Assembly: GCA_029251405.1 (NCBI GenBank)
Contig: JAQXDK010000041.1
Coordinates: 1-64,000, forward strand
From: Flavobacteriales bacterium
GTDB taxonomy: Bacteria; Bacteroidota; Bacteroidia; Flavobacteriales_D; Parvicellaceae
Length of the DNA: 64,000 nucleotides
Direction of reading: 5' to 3'
The number at the start of each line of letters is the position of its first letter. Position 1 is the first letter of the stretch. The position numbers and the translations under genes were made by a program. Below are positions 1-9,724 of this stretch, piece after piece. The notes below the pieces were generated by a model. The model saw only the letters and a program-made list of their open reading frames with translations. It made no database searches and was not told the origin of the DNA.

Positions 1-3000
1 TCTGACGAAAAGGTTTATTTAGAGGTTACAGATGCTAATAACTGTATGGCTTATGATACGATATTAGTAGATGTTTTAGAGTTGCCTACTGTTGATGCAG
101 GATTAGTTCAAAGTGTTTGTCCTGAAGACACGGCCTTTTTATCTGGTTCCATTTCAGGAGCTATTTCTCCATATACATTCACGTGGGATTTAGCTTCACT
201 ATCAAATATTACTATTCTAAATCCTTATTATGATATGAATGGTACAGAAACCTTCACCCTTACTGCTACTGATAGTTTTGGTTGTATTAACAGTAATTCT
301 GTAACAATAAATGAAAGAATATCTCCAACTGTTAATGCTGGACAAGATACTGCTTTGTGCGACCAACCAATTGCTGTAGCTTTTAGTGGTTCACCTGTTG
401 GAGGAACTTGGGAGGGAAATAAAATAGATAACGTTGGTTTATTCCTTCCAAACGGAATTGCTCAAGATACTGCCATTTATCAATACACTGACGGATTCGG
501 TTGTTATAATGAGGATACTTTACTAATTGATGTCCAAGCAACAGTTCTAGCCAATGCTGGAACAGATTTTGAAAAATGTATTAGTGAAAGTCAGGTTAAT
601 TTAAAAGGTTCACCATCTGGAGGGTATTGGGATCATATAAATATTGTTTCAAATACTACCAATTCTATTTATGAAGAATTTTTTACTGGTTTAAATGGAA
701 AAGGAGCCACAAATGCAGGTGTTGATGTTACAGACTGTAATTGGAGTATTGATTTAAATGGTACCAACTTAACCAGTACATTTAATTATATAAAAGTCAA
801 TAGTAATAGACTTGAAGCGAGAGGTTTGTATGGTTCAGTTTATTGGCTATCTCCAGTTATAAGTATTGAAGAATATGATAATGTTTCCATATCATTTGAA
901 GCCTCAGAATCTGGATGGCAGGAATTTAACGATGTGATAGAATCTGAATATAGAATTGATGGTGGAGCTTGGACCTACTTTTCCGTAAATGGTCAATTGG
1001 GTGATGATTTTCCTTGGCCTTATTCAAAAGTGGTTTCTCAAAGTTCTTTAAATGGAACTACATTAGAATTTAGAATAAAGTTTGCTAATAATTCAACATC
1101 AGAATATTTTAGAGTTGACGATATAAAAGTTGAAGGAGTTTTGTCAGGATCTTTCTCTGTTTCTGTTGCAGATACTTTTGCACTACCTTACATCTACGGA
1201 ACGGGGAATTGTATTAATAATGATACAATGAATTTAGTTATTAATCCTCTTCCCATAGTTTCTGCAGGAAGTGATACCTCTGTATGTTATAGTGACACTC
1301 TACTTTTAAATAATGGAACACCTTTAGGTGGAACTTGGACCGGAATTGGAATTCCTGCTAGTTCATCCAAATTTATTGCTTCACAGGCTGGTGTTGGTCT
1401 TCACACCATATATTACTCTTATGAAGATTCTAATACTTGTAAAAATCTAGACTCAATGGTAGTTAATGTATGGGCTCTACCGTTAGTTGACGCTGGAAAT
1501 GATACCATACTATGTAATCAACCTGGAGTGGTAGATTTTGATGGGAATTTTAATCCAGGTTATTGGACAGGAAATAGTATTGATAGTTCAGGAGGTTTTG
1601 AACCTAATGGAATTGGATTATATGCCCTTTATTATCATCATACAGATTTAAACGGTTGTTACAACAATGATACAATTCAAATTAATGTAATTGATCCTAC
1701 CAATGCCATTGCAGGAAATGATTTTCAGTCTTGTATAGATTCTGGTGCTATCCAACTAAATGGTCTGCCAATTGGTGGAGTTTGGACAGGAACTAGTGCC
1801 ATTACAGGGATTTCAGTTTCTGGAGGTGGTATTTATACAACTTCAATGATTGATACATTAGATTTAGTTTACAGCTATGGAGTAGGAAACTGTTTAACAA
1901 GAGATACTGTAAATTTAATTGTTAATCCGCTTCCAAATTTAGATGTTGGTTTAGACTTTGAAGTTTGTATTGATGATACTATTCAAGTATTAAATCCTAA
2001 CCTTTCAGGAGGCACATGGACAGGAATCGGTATCACGGATCCTTTAAAAGATTTTAACCCATCTGTTGCTGGTCCTGGAATTCATGAATTAGTTTACTAT
2101 TATAAAGATTCCAATACTTGTGATATTACAGATACTTTAAATATTACAGTTCATGCTTTACCAATAGTTTCTGTTCCTAATGATACAAGTATTTGTGATT
2201 TACCAGCTACCGTTACTTTCAATGCAACACCACTTGGTGGAAATTGGTTAGATTCTAATTTGAACAACGCTGGAGTTTATAGTCCAGATGGAGTAGGGGT
2301 TTTTGAAATATATTATGAGTTTACAGATATTAATACTTGTTACAATGTTGACACTTTTGAACTAACTGTAGTAGCTCCACAAATTGCCGATGCAGGTTTA
2401 GATATTCAAGCGTGTATAGATACTGGTTTAATTCAATTAATAGGACTTCCTTTGGGAGCTGGTACATGGAATGGATCAGGGGTGACTTTTAATGGCGATT
2501 ACGATGTTCTTACTGTAGATACAGTAGATTTAGCTTACAATATTGCATCGGGTAATTGTTTTACAACTGATACGATGAATATTTTAATACATCCCTTACC
2601 TGAAATTACATTAGACAACAGTTTTGAAATTTGTATATCTTTTGGGGATACGGCCATTCAATTCTCTCCGTTTGGAGGAACATGGACAGGTTTGGGAATA
2701 GACCCATCTTCAGGTTTGTTTAGTCCTATAGTTGCAGGTATGGGAACTCATACATTATTATATGCTTATCAACACCCAGTTACTGGATGTTGGAATTACG
2801 ATTCTTTGGATGTAACAGTTAATCCACTACCTGCAGTAAACTACACCCACGATAGTATCTTTTGCTTAGATGTTGGAAAACAAATATTAAATACAACAAC
2901 AGAAGTACAAAATCATTATTGGTCAATTTCAGACGGTTCATTATCCAATCAATCATCTCCAATATTCACAATTGACACAGTTGGATTCTTTGATGTAAAT

Positions 3001-6000
3001 TATATTGCGGAAACTAATAAAGGTTGTTTAGATTCAGCTAGTTCATCTATTGAAGTTCTCGCCCCTCCAGTAGCTAATTTCACAGCTCCAGATTCTGGTT
3101 GTGGTCCTTTAATTGTGGATTTCACTAATAATTCAGTTGGAAAATATATCAGTTTCTTGTGGGACTTAGGATTAGAAAACTATCTTGGAACAGATTCGGT
3201 TTCAACAGATACAATTCCTTCCTCTCAATCTTATCCAGCAGGAATATATTTTGACACAACTTATTATACTTCATTAACAGTTTCCAATTATTGCGGTGTC
3301 TCTGTACAAAATTTAGATATAATTAGTATGCCAGTTCCAGTTTCTAGATTTGGTCCTTATTCTAATGTTGGTGGCTGTGCCTCAGGAACAATTACATTAG
3401 CAAATAATAGCCACGGTCTTCCAGATACTTATTACTGGGATTTTGGAGATGGAACTTTTGGAGTAAATAACGATACGTTGTTCGATCATTACTATACCCC
3501 GGGACCATCAACGCTTTTTTATACCATAACAATGGCGGTAACCAATGAATGTGGAACAGATACTACTACAGAAACTGTTACGATACTTCCAAGTAGTCTA
3601 GTTGCGTTTTTTAGTGTTGATACTACCGTAGGTTGTGCTCCATTTTCTGTTGATTTTGAACAATTTTCAATTGGTGGCTCAACATCAAGTTGGGATTTTA
3701 ACGACGGCAACTTTTCAAATTCTTATTCTCCAACTCATACTTTCACCGATAGTGGAACTTATGAAGTATCACTTGCAGTAAGTAATGTTTGTAATTTCGA
3801 TACTGCTTATAAGACTATTAGAGTCAATACATCTCCAAATGTTTCCTTTTCAGTAACAGACGATACACTTTGTGCGGGATCAACTTTTCAGTTCAATAAT
3901 TCATCGGATTTTGCCATAAGTAACAATTGGGATTTCGGAGACGGAGCTACCTCTTTCTTAACTAACCCTAATCACATATATGCAGATTCTGGTTCTTACA
4001 GAGCAATTCTTACGGGTACTTCACTTACTAACAATTGTCCTGCTTTTGATTCAGTTGATTTAGTGGTATTACCTTATCCAGAAATCACAGCTTCCTCAGA
4101 TACCTCTAATGGATGTATTCCTCTACCTGTTAATTTTTCTAGTACTGTTAATTCTATAGGTTATTATTTATGGGATTTTGGAGACGGTAATTCATCCAAT
4201 TTGGCCAACCCTTATCATACCTATTCTACCGACGGATATTACAGTGTTAATGTAAGGTTCGAAGACTTAACAGGTTGTGTTGATTCTTTTGATTTTAATG
4301 TCAATCCTTATCCTATACCTCAAACAAATTTCATGTCGCAACAGTTAGATACTTGCGTCTTGCCAATAAACTATAATTTTCAAAACCTATCCATAGGTGG
4401 TTCTTCATACAGTTGGGATTTTGGTGATGGAAACGTATCTTCACTAGCATCTCCTGCTCATACATATACCTCAGAAGGGAATTATGATATTAATCTAATT
4501 ACCTCCAATACTTATGGTTGTGAAGATAGTATTTCCACAACCATTATTGTTAATCCAGTACCTTCATCTCAATTTGATGCTATTCAATTAGATACCTGTA
4601 GCATTCCTGCTAATTACAATTTTGCAAATAATTCTGCAGGAGCAATTGCGTATATTTGGGATTTCGGAGATGGAGTTGCTTCAAACTTACCCAACTTAAG
4701 TCATACTTACAATAATGATGGAACTTATGAAATAAGTCTAATTTCCATGAATGCTGTAGGCTGTTTTGACACCGCATTTGTAACAGTTAATGTAATTCCA
4801 GTTCCTGACTTATCGTTCAGTTTTACTCCTCTCGATACTTGTACAGTACCCGCAAGTTTCAGTTTTCAAAATACAAGTTTGGGAGCAACTAATTATTTAT
4901 GGGATTTTGGAGACGGGTTATATTCTCCATTAACTTCACCATTTCATACTTTTAATGCTGCCGGAGATTATAATGTGAATTTAACCTCCACCAATATTTT
5001 CGGATGTTCTGATACATCGACTCAATTAATTTCCGTAAATCCAATTCCAGTTGCTCAGTTTACACCTATACAATTAGATACTTGTACCATACCTGCAAGT
5101 TATTCTTTAGTGAACACTTCTTCTGGTTCTATTGTTTACTCCTGGAGTTTAGGAGACGGTTCCAATACCAATTCGGCTAGTTTAAATTATGCTTATACTA
5201 ATTCCGGAACTTATGATATCACACTATCAGCAATGAACCAATATGGCTGTTTTGATAGTTCTACAGTTACAGTTATAGTTCCCCCTATACCAACTGCAGA
5301 TTTTAGTTCCAATAAATTAGATTTGTGTGTACTTCCTTCAAATTACAGTTTCACCAATAATTCAGTTGGAGCTAGTAACTATATTTGGACTTTTGATACC
5401 CTTGCTAACTCCATTCAAACCAACCCAATTTTCACATTTAATAACGATGGAATTTATGAAGTATCTTTATTAGCTACTAATTCTTCAGGTTGTTCAGACT
5501 CAATAATTGAATTCATTAATGTGAATCCAATTCCAGTAGCAGATTTCAACTTGGATACTACAATTGGATGTGAGCCATTTACAGCTATTTTCACAAATAC
5601 CTCCCAAAATGCTACTTTTTATAATTGGGATTTTAACGACGGTAATTATGGAGCATTTTTTAATGGTTTTCATCAGTTTCAAAACTTCGGAAATTATACT
5701 GTTAGTTTAGTTGTTGAAGACATTAATGGTTGCCGAGATTCAACTTTTAAAAACCTCAATGTTTATCCATCTCCAGTTTCTAGTTATACTTACGTAGCTA
5801 CCGACCCTTGTTATTTACCAATTGCCGTAGACTATACGAATACTTCTACTGGAGCGAATAGCTTCCAATGGAATTTTGGCGGCTTACAGTCAACAACAGT
5901 CACCAACCCTTCCTTTATTTACGATTCTATTGGTATTTACAACATTCAATTAATTTCTGGAAATAGTTATAATTGTTATGATACTTTAAATAATATTTTC

Positions 6001-6849
6001 GATGTGTTTTTTAATCAAGTTCCAAACGCTCAATTTAACTATGACAATTCTATTTGTTTTAGAGACACTAGTTTTTTCAACTCAGCTTCTTTGTATGCCG
6101 ATTCACTAGTTTGGGATTTAGGTAATGGAACATTTGCTTCTGGTGATACTGTTTCCTTTATCTATGATGCAGCAGGTCAGTACAATATCACACTTTATGC
6201 CTACAATACAACCAGTGGCTGTTCAGATACTGTTCAGGGAACGAGTGTATTAGAAGTGTTACCTTCACCTATTGCTGATTTCACAATGAATAATGTGTTA
6301 AGTCCAGACCGACCTTTGAGCGGAAGTCTAGAATTTATAAATAATTCTCTTGGCGCATCCTCTTACAATTGGGACTTTGGAAATGGAGATATTTCTATTG
6401 AAGAAACACCAACCTACTATTATTTATACTCTACAGAAGGCACTTATTATTATTCTCTTGAAGTTGCTAATGCTGCAGGATGTACAGATAGTATGACTCA
6501 AGAGATTTATTTGGAATTTAGAAAAGCACTATTTATTCCAAACGCTTTGTACCCTTCTTCCAGTAATCTAGAAGTAGCTAGATTTATTCCAAAAGGCACA
6601 GGTATGAGAACTTACAAAATAGAAATTTTTGATCTTTTTGGAAATGTTATATGGGAAAGTTCTGATTTGGATGATGAAGGTCAACCTACAGGGTATTGGG
6701 ATGGAACCTTTAAAGGAGTAAATGTAGAGCCTGATGTTTATGTCTGGAAAGTGGAAGCACAATTTAAGGATGATAGTTTTTGGGAAGGAAAAGAATATAA
6801 AGATGAAGATGTATTTAGGAAAACAGGAACAGTAACCGTTATCAGATAA
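1..6849 (+). CDS. Giant repeat adhesin with T9SS type-B C-terminal domain (5' end outside window)
   Basis: The reading frame is open from the first base, so the gene starts upstream and 2282 residues are visible. The first half (about 328-2830) is made of cysteine-containing repeats with a G-G-T-W-T-G core; the second half has about 14 PKD-like domains marked by W-D-F-G-D-G or variants (for example at 3436, 3928, 4171, 4414, 4657 and 4900). From about 6520 the C-terminus matches the gliding-motility-associated (CHU_C, type-B) sorting domain with I-P-N-A and Y-x-I-E-I-F-D-x-F-G-N motifs. By family knowledge such proteins are exported by T9SS and attached to the cell surface, as with SprB. The next gene overlaps the stop codon and encodes the PorP/SprF partner such proteins use. 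Ligand and exact role are unknown. Confidence 0.9.
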   Translation, partial: SDEKVYLEVTDANNCMAYDTILVDVLELPTVDAGLVQSVCPEDTAFLSGSISGAISPYTFTWDLASLSNITILNPYYDMNGTETFTLTATDSFGCINSNSVTINERISPTVNAGQDTALCDQPIAVAFSGSPVGGTWEGNKIDNVGLFLPNGIAQDTAIYQYTDGFGCYNEDTLLIDVQATVLANAGTDFEKCISESQVNLKGSPSGGYWDHINIVSNTTNSIYEEFFTGLNGKGATNAGVDVTDCNWSIDLNGTNLTSTFNYIKVNSNRLEARGLYGSVYWLSPVISIEEYDNVSISFEASESGWQEFNDVIESEYRIDGGAWTYFSVNGQLGDDFPWPYSKVVSQSSLNGTTLEFRIKFANNSTSEYFRVDDIKVEGVLSGSFSVSVADTFALPYIYGTGNCINNDTMNLVINPLPIVSAGSDTSVCYSDTLLLNNGTPLGGTWTGIGIPASSSKFIASQAGVGLHTIYYSYEDSNTCKNLDSMVVNVWALPLVDAGNDTILCNQPGVVDFDGNFNPGYWTGNSIDSSGGFEPNGIGLYALYYHHTDLNGCYNNDTIQINVIDPTNAIAGNDFQSCIDSGAIQLNGLPIGGVWTGTSAITGISVSGGGIYTTSMIDTLDLVYSYGVGNCLTRDTVNLIVNPLPNLDVGLDFEVCIDDTIQVLNPNLSGGTWTGIGITDPLKDFNPSVAGPGIHELVYYYKDSNTCDITDTLNITVHALPIVSVPNDTSICDLPATVTFNATPLGGNWLDSNLNNAGVYSPDGVGVFEIYYEFTDINTCYNVDTFELTVVAPQIADAGLDIQACIDTGLIQLIGLPLGAGTWNGSGVTFNGDYDVLTVDTVDLAYNIASGNCFTTDTMNILIHPLPEITLDNSFEICISFGDTAIQFSPFGGTWTGLGIDPSSGLFSPIVAGMGTHTLLYAYQHPVTGCWNYDSLDVTVNPLPAVNYTHDSIFCLDVGKQILNTTTEVQNHYWSISDGSLSNQSSPIFTIDTVGFFDVNYIAETNKGCLDSASSSIEVLAPPVANFTAPDSGCGPLIVDFTNNSVGKYISFLWDLGLENYLGTDSVSTDTIPSSQSYPAGIYFDTTYYTSLTVSNYCGVSVQNLDIISMPVPVSRFGPYSNVGGCASGTITLANNSHGLPDTYYWDFGDGTFGVNNDTLFDHYYTPGPSTLFYTITMAVTNECGTDTTTETVTILPSSLVAFFSVDTTVGCAPFSVDFEQFSIGGSTSSWDFNDGNFSNSYSPTHTFTDSGTYEVSLAVSNVCNFDTAYKTIRVNTSPNVSFSVTDDTLCAGSTFQFNNSSDFAISNNWDFGDGATSFLTNPNHIYADSGSYRAILTGTSLTNNCPAFDSVDLVVLPYPEITASSDTSNGCIPLPVNFSSTVNSIGYYLWDFGDGNSSNLANPYHTYSTDGYYSVNVRFEDLTGCVDSFDFNVNPYPIPQTNFMSQQLDTCVLPINYNFQNLSIGGSSYSWDFGDGNVSSLASPAHTYTSEGNYDINLITSNTYGCEDSISTTIIVNPVPSSQFDAIQLDTCSIPANYNFANNSAGAIAYIWDFGDGVASNLPNLSHTYNNDGTYEISLISMNAVGCFDTAFVTVNVIPVPDLSFSFTPLDTCTVPASFSFQNTSLGATNYLWDFGDGLYSPLTSPFHTFNAAGDYNVNLTSTNIFGCSDTSTQLISVNPIPVAQFTPIQLDTCTIPASYSLVNTSSGSIVYSWSLGDGSNTNSASLNYAYTNSGTYDITLSAMNQYGCFDSSTVTVIVPPIPTADFSSNKLDLCVLPSNYSFTNNSVGASNYIWTFDTLANSIQTNPIFTFNNDGIYEVSLLATNSSGCSDSIIEFINVNPIPVADFNLDTTIGCEPFTAIFTNTSQNATFYNWDFNDGNYGAFFNGFHQFQNFGNYTVSLVVEDINGCRDSTFKNLNVYPSPVSSYTYVATDPCYLPIAVDYTNTSTGANSFQWNFGGLQSTTVTNPSFIYDSIGIYNIQLISGNSYNCYDTLNNIFDVFFNQVPNAQFNYDNSICFRDTSFFNSASLYADSLVWDLGNGTFASGDTVSFIYDAAGQYNITLYAYNTTSGCSDTVQGTSVLEVLPSPIADFTMNNVLSPDRPLSGSLEFINNSLGASSYNWDFGNGDISIEETPTYYYLYSTEGTYYYSLEVANAAGCTDSMTQEIYLEFRKALFIPNALYPSSSNLEVARFIPKGTGMRTYKIEIFDLFGNVIWESSDLDDEGQPTGYWDGTFKGVNVEPDVYVWKVEAQFKDDSFWEGKEYKDEDVFRKTGTVTVIR
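328..2830 (+). repeat. Three-fold higher-order repeat (A-B-C units) inside the adhesin
   Basis: Three alternating unit types of about 70-80 residues recur in fixed order. Type A has C-(D/N)-x-P and ends G-C-Y-N-x-D-T (starts near 328, 1480, 2161). Type B has C-I-D/E and ends G-N-C-x-x-x-D-T-x-N (starts near 535, 1690, 2371). Type C contains G-G-T-W-T-G-x-G-I and an AG-x-G-x-H stretch (starts near 1255, 1936, 2596). The A-B-C period is about 220-227 residues once the insert in B1 is discounted. Confidence 0.8.
4090..5600 (+). repeat. Array of PKD repeats with an exact 243-bp period
   Basis: The tryptophan codon of the W-D-F-G-D-G core (or its degenerate form) falls at 4171, 4414, 4657, 4900, 5143 and 5386, exactly 243 bp (81 codons) apart each time, then 240 bp to 5626. 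Each unit also shares an L-D-T-C-x-x-P segment and a V-N-P-I/V-P linker. The constant length points to duplication of one unit, while the synonymous and amino acid differences show the copies are not recent. Confidence 0.8.
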
Positions 6850-7961
6850 TGAAAAAATTAATAAATATATTAGGAGTTTTTTTAGTTTTTACTAATTACA
6901 CTGCCCAAGAACCGGTATTCAGTCAGTTTTATTTTAATCCTTTGTACTTAAATCCAGCTCTTTCTGGAATGGACAATAACTTTAGACTGTTTGTTAATAG
7001 TAAAAATCAGTGGTCTAAGGTTCCAACGCAGTTCAATACTCATTCTATATCTTTTGATACTTGGCAGAATCATCAAAACTCTTCTCTTTCTATGCTGTAT
7101 TCTACTGGAAACGAAGGGGAAAGCTACTTAAGAACTGACAGGTTTCATTTTGGTGGCTCTTATAGATTATTTGATGTTTTTCCAAGCCCATTTGCTTGGC
7201 AATTTGGATTTCATTACCAAAACATATCAAAACGATTAGATTGGTCTAGGATGGTTTTTAGTGATGAACTAGACCCTTACTTAGGAAATGTTTACACTAC
7301 TTCTTTTATAATCCCTAACAGCAACAGATTTAACACTTCCAATCTTGCTTTAGGAACTGTAATAACTTATCACATAAAAAGAGGATCAAAGAGTAAGAGA
7401 TTTCATTTACCTATTGATTTAGATGTTGAATTAGGATTAGCAGTTCATGATTTTGTCCAAAGAGCTAATAGTTTTGTAGATAATCAGACCTATAAAAGCA
7501 ATAGGAAATATACATATCATGGTTCTATGATTTGGCCATTTAGTGGTAAGTTATCTGGAGGTGTAAAACACTCAGCTCTATTTGTAAAACAAGGTAATTT
7601 ATCTACTATGCAAATTGGTTTAGCTGAGGCATGGATATATCCTTTGCATTTAGGTTTATTTTACAGACAACAAATGACTTCTCTAGAAGATGACTATGAT
7701 AAATTTGAATCTCTGTATTTTATATTTGGATATCAGAAAGTATTTAATGAATCTAATTTATCTTTCACTTTGTCTTACAGTAGAGATTTTACTATTTCAG
7801 AATTAGGTGCATATTCAGGAGGAACTAACGAAATTTCTTTAATAATTGAAAGTATCGAGGGTGGTCTTTTTGCTGGATTAATGAGTGCTAAAAGACATAA
7901 AAGAAGTAAATACCGTTCTATTCCATGCTACAGTAAGTTCAACACTAAGAGCGGATTATAA
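6849..7961 (+). CDS. PorP/SprF family T9SS outer membrane protein
   Basis: 370 residues with a signal peptide ending near residue 19 (T-A-Q), followed by the family hallmark Q-F-Y-F-N-P-L-Y-L-N-P-A-L-S-G. The rest alternates aromatic and polar residues as expected for an outer membrane beta-barrel. In the family, SprF-type proteins are needed for secretion or attachment of type-B CTD proteins such as SprB. The ATG overlaps the stop codon of the upstream adhesin, so the two are translated as a pair, which fits an adhesin plus its dedicated partner. Its 3' end overlaps the convergent sterol-desaturase gene by 6 bp. Confidence 0.9.
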   Translation: MKKLINILGVFLVFTNYTAQEPVFSQFYFNPLYLNPALSGMDNNFRLFVNSKNQWSKVPTQFNTHSISFDTWQNHQNSSLSMLYSTGNEGESYLRTDRFHFGGSYRLFDVFPSPFAWQFGFHYQNISKRLDWSRMVFSDELDPYLGNVYTTSFIIPNSNRFNTSNLALGTVITYHIKRGSKSKRFHLPIDLDVELGLAVHDFVQRANSFVDNQTYKSNRKYTYHGSMIWPFSGKLSGGVKHSALFVKQGNLSTMQIGLAEAWIYPLHLGLFYRQQMTSLEDDYDKFESLYFIFGYQKVFNESNLSFTLSYSRDFTISELGAYSGGTNEISLIIESIEGGLFAGLMSAKRHKRSKYRSIPCYSKFNTKSGL

Positions 7962-9257
7962 GCTGAAAGATAATTTTTTATCCTTTGAAAATTTTATTAT
8001 AAAATAGACTGTAATACTTTGAGAAAGTATTAAATACACAACAGGTAAAATAAAAGGAATTTCAATATCTCTGTATATATTAAGTACTTCAGGGAAGTAG
8101 ATCAATAAAGAAAATCCAATAATATTTTTTAAAGTTTCTGTTATTAAAGAGTGAAAAGAATTGTCCATTAGTGAAGTGAAAGCAGCAATTGAGCTTACAA
8201 AAAATAAACCATAAAGCATTAAAATTTCAAAGGCTGAAAATATTCCATAAGTGCTATATAGAGAAATGTCGAAATAGCTAATCAAGTAGATGATGTGAAA
8301 TTGCATTCCTAAGTGTATTAGTAACTGCAAACTGCTCCAAAGATTCAAAAAAGTAGTTGTTGATGTCTTGTATTTTTTTTTATTTTCCAAATTTGACGAA
8401 ATAATGAGATACTTACTCTCTACATCATTGGGTCTCCAACCTGTTGGCATGAACCAAATTCTGAATTTATCTTTCCATTTTTTAGTTCTAAAAGCGTCTT
8501 CAAACAACTGGAACAGGTGCATGAAATTAATAATAATAGGATTCCAGGTATTGGCAGGTTTTTTAATTCCATAAACTGGAGGTTCATTTTTTAATTCTGC
8601 TTGAAAAGTCCCAAAAATGAAGTCCCAAAAAATAAATATTGCAGAATAATTTTTATCTATGTAAATATCATTAACTGCGTGGTGAACTCTGTGGTGAGAT
8701 GGAGTTACAATAATTTTTTCTAGAAATCCCATTTTATTAATTAATCTTGTATGGTACCAAAACTGAGCAAATAAGTGGAGTGGAAGAAGAATACTCATAA
8801 CTTTTCCAGGAATTCCAATTACTGCAAGAGGAATATATAGAAAAAAATAAATTTGAATTATTGAAGAGATGCTTTGTCTTAATGCACAGGCTAAATTATA
8901 CTCTTCGCTACTGTGATGAATAATATGTCTATTCCATAAAATATTAAATTCATGATTCCACCTATGCGTCCAATAGTTAGCAAAATCAATACCAATAAAC
9001 GCAATTATATAAACCCACCAAGAAGCTTCTATGTTAAATATAGCCAAATGTTCGTACATCCATTGGTAGCTTATTATAACAACGGTTAATTTCAAAATAC
9101 TTTTTAAATTATTAGTCATTCCAGAGCTAATACTAGAAATAGTGTCAGGTAAATTATAAACTTTTTGTTTTAAAAATTTAGATGACAGCCACTCTATAAA
9201 CATGGTAATCATGAAAAAAAACATGGCATACTTAACAGCTATCGTATAATCGGACAT
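7956..9257 (-). CDS. Sterol desaturase / fatty acid hydroxylase family membrane protein
   Basis: 433 residues. The di-iron histidine boxes of the family are present: H-R-W-N-H (98-102), H-I-I-H-H (111-115) and H-H-R-V-H-H (188-193), set among hydrophobic segments. The enzyme should hydroxylate or desaturate a lipid in the inner membrane using O2; the substrate cannot be read from sequence. A C-terminal extension from about residue 285 adds roughly four more membrane segments and is longer than the minimal fold. Nineteen bases separate it from the upstream HEAT-like gene, so it is probably the distal gene of a minus-strand operon. Confidence 0.85.
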   Translation of the reverse strand: MSDYTIAVKYAMFFFMITMFIEWLSSKFLKQKVYNLPDTISSISSGMTNNLKSILKLTVVIISYQWMYEHLAIFNIEASWWVYIIAFIGIDFANYWTHRWNHEFNILWNRHIIHHSSEEYNLACALRQSISSIIQIYFFLYIPLAVIGIPGKVMSILLPLHLFAQFWYHTRLINKMGFLEKIIVTPSHHRVHHAVNDIYIDKNYSAIFIFWDFIFGTFQAELKNEPPVYGIKKPANTWNPIIINFMHLFQLFEDAFRTKKWKDKFRIWFMPTGWRPNDVESKYLIISSNLENKKKYKTSTTTFLNLWSSLQLLIHLGMQFHIIYLISYFDISLYSTYGIFSAFEILMLYGLFFVSSIAAFTSLMDNSFHSLITETLKNIIGFSLLIYFPEVLNIYRDIEIPFILPVVYLILSQSITVYFIIKFSKDKKLSFSL

Positions 9258-9276
9258 TCACTAAAATTAATGAATT

Positions 9277-9717
9277 CTAATTTAAAAACTGAATTTTATT
9301 TTTTTGATTCAATTTAAAAACTGATTTTTTGATTCCTTTAGAAAGAGAATTTAGATGTGAATTATTTGTCAAAATTTCAAGCTCATTTTTTAGTGAAGGA
9401 TAGCGATTTGTGATTTTTATTAAGATTTGGTAGGCAGTAATTCTAAGTGAGGACTTTTTTTTGATATTCAACCAAATATCTAAACTCAAATCAAAGAGGG
9501 GAGTTAAATACCTTTCATTAAAACTAGATTTCAACAAAATTTTAAGAATCTCTCTCTGGTGCCCGTCTCCTTTACCTTTAATACCTTCTAATAATTGTTC
9601 TAAATTTAGATCAGAAATTTCAGTATTAATTTCCAATTCTTTATTTAATTTCCAGGCGTATTTCCAACTTTCTTTGTGATTTTCTAGAGCTAATGTAAAT
9701 TTCTCATTGATTTTCAT
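9277..9717 (-). CDS. Uncharacterised HEAT-like alpha-helical protein
   Basis: 146 residues, no signal peptide or membrane segment. Predicted to be almost entirely helical, with repeated leucine-rich helix pairs reminiscent of HEAT-type repeats (for example R-E-I-L-K-I-L-L-K and R-I-T-A-Y-Q-I-L-I-K-I). No catalytic motif is visible. It lies 7 bp downstream of the pirin gene and upstream of the desaturase-like gene, so it is probably co-transcribed with them. Function unknown; a role as a small scaffold is only a guess. Confidence 0.6.
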   Translation of the reverse strand: MKINEKFTLALENHKESWKYAWKLNKELEINTEISDLNLEQLLEGIKGKGDGHQREILKILLKSSFNERYLTPLFDLSLDIWLNIKKKSSLRITAYQILIKITNRYPSLKNELEILTNNSHLNSLSKGIKKSVFKLNQKNKIQFLN

Positions 9718-9724
9718 TTAATTT

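Noticed and set aside
4090-5600. CRISPR-like regular spacing
   Set aside because: The regular 243-bp period is in-frame protein repeats with diverged sequence, not short identical repeats.
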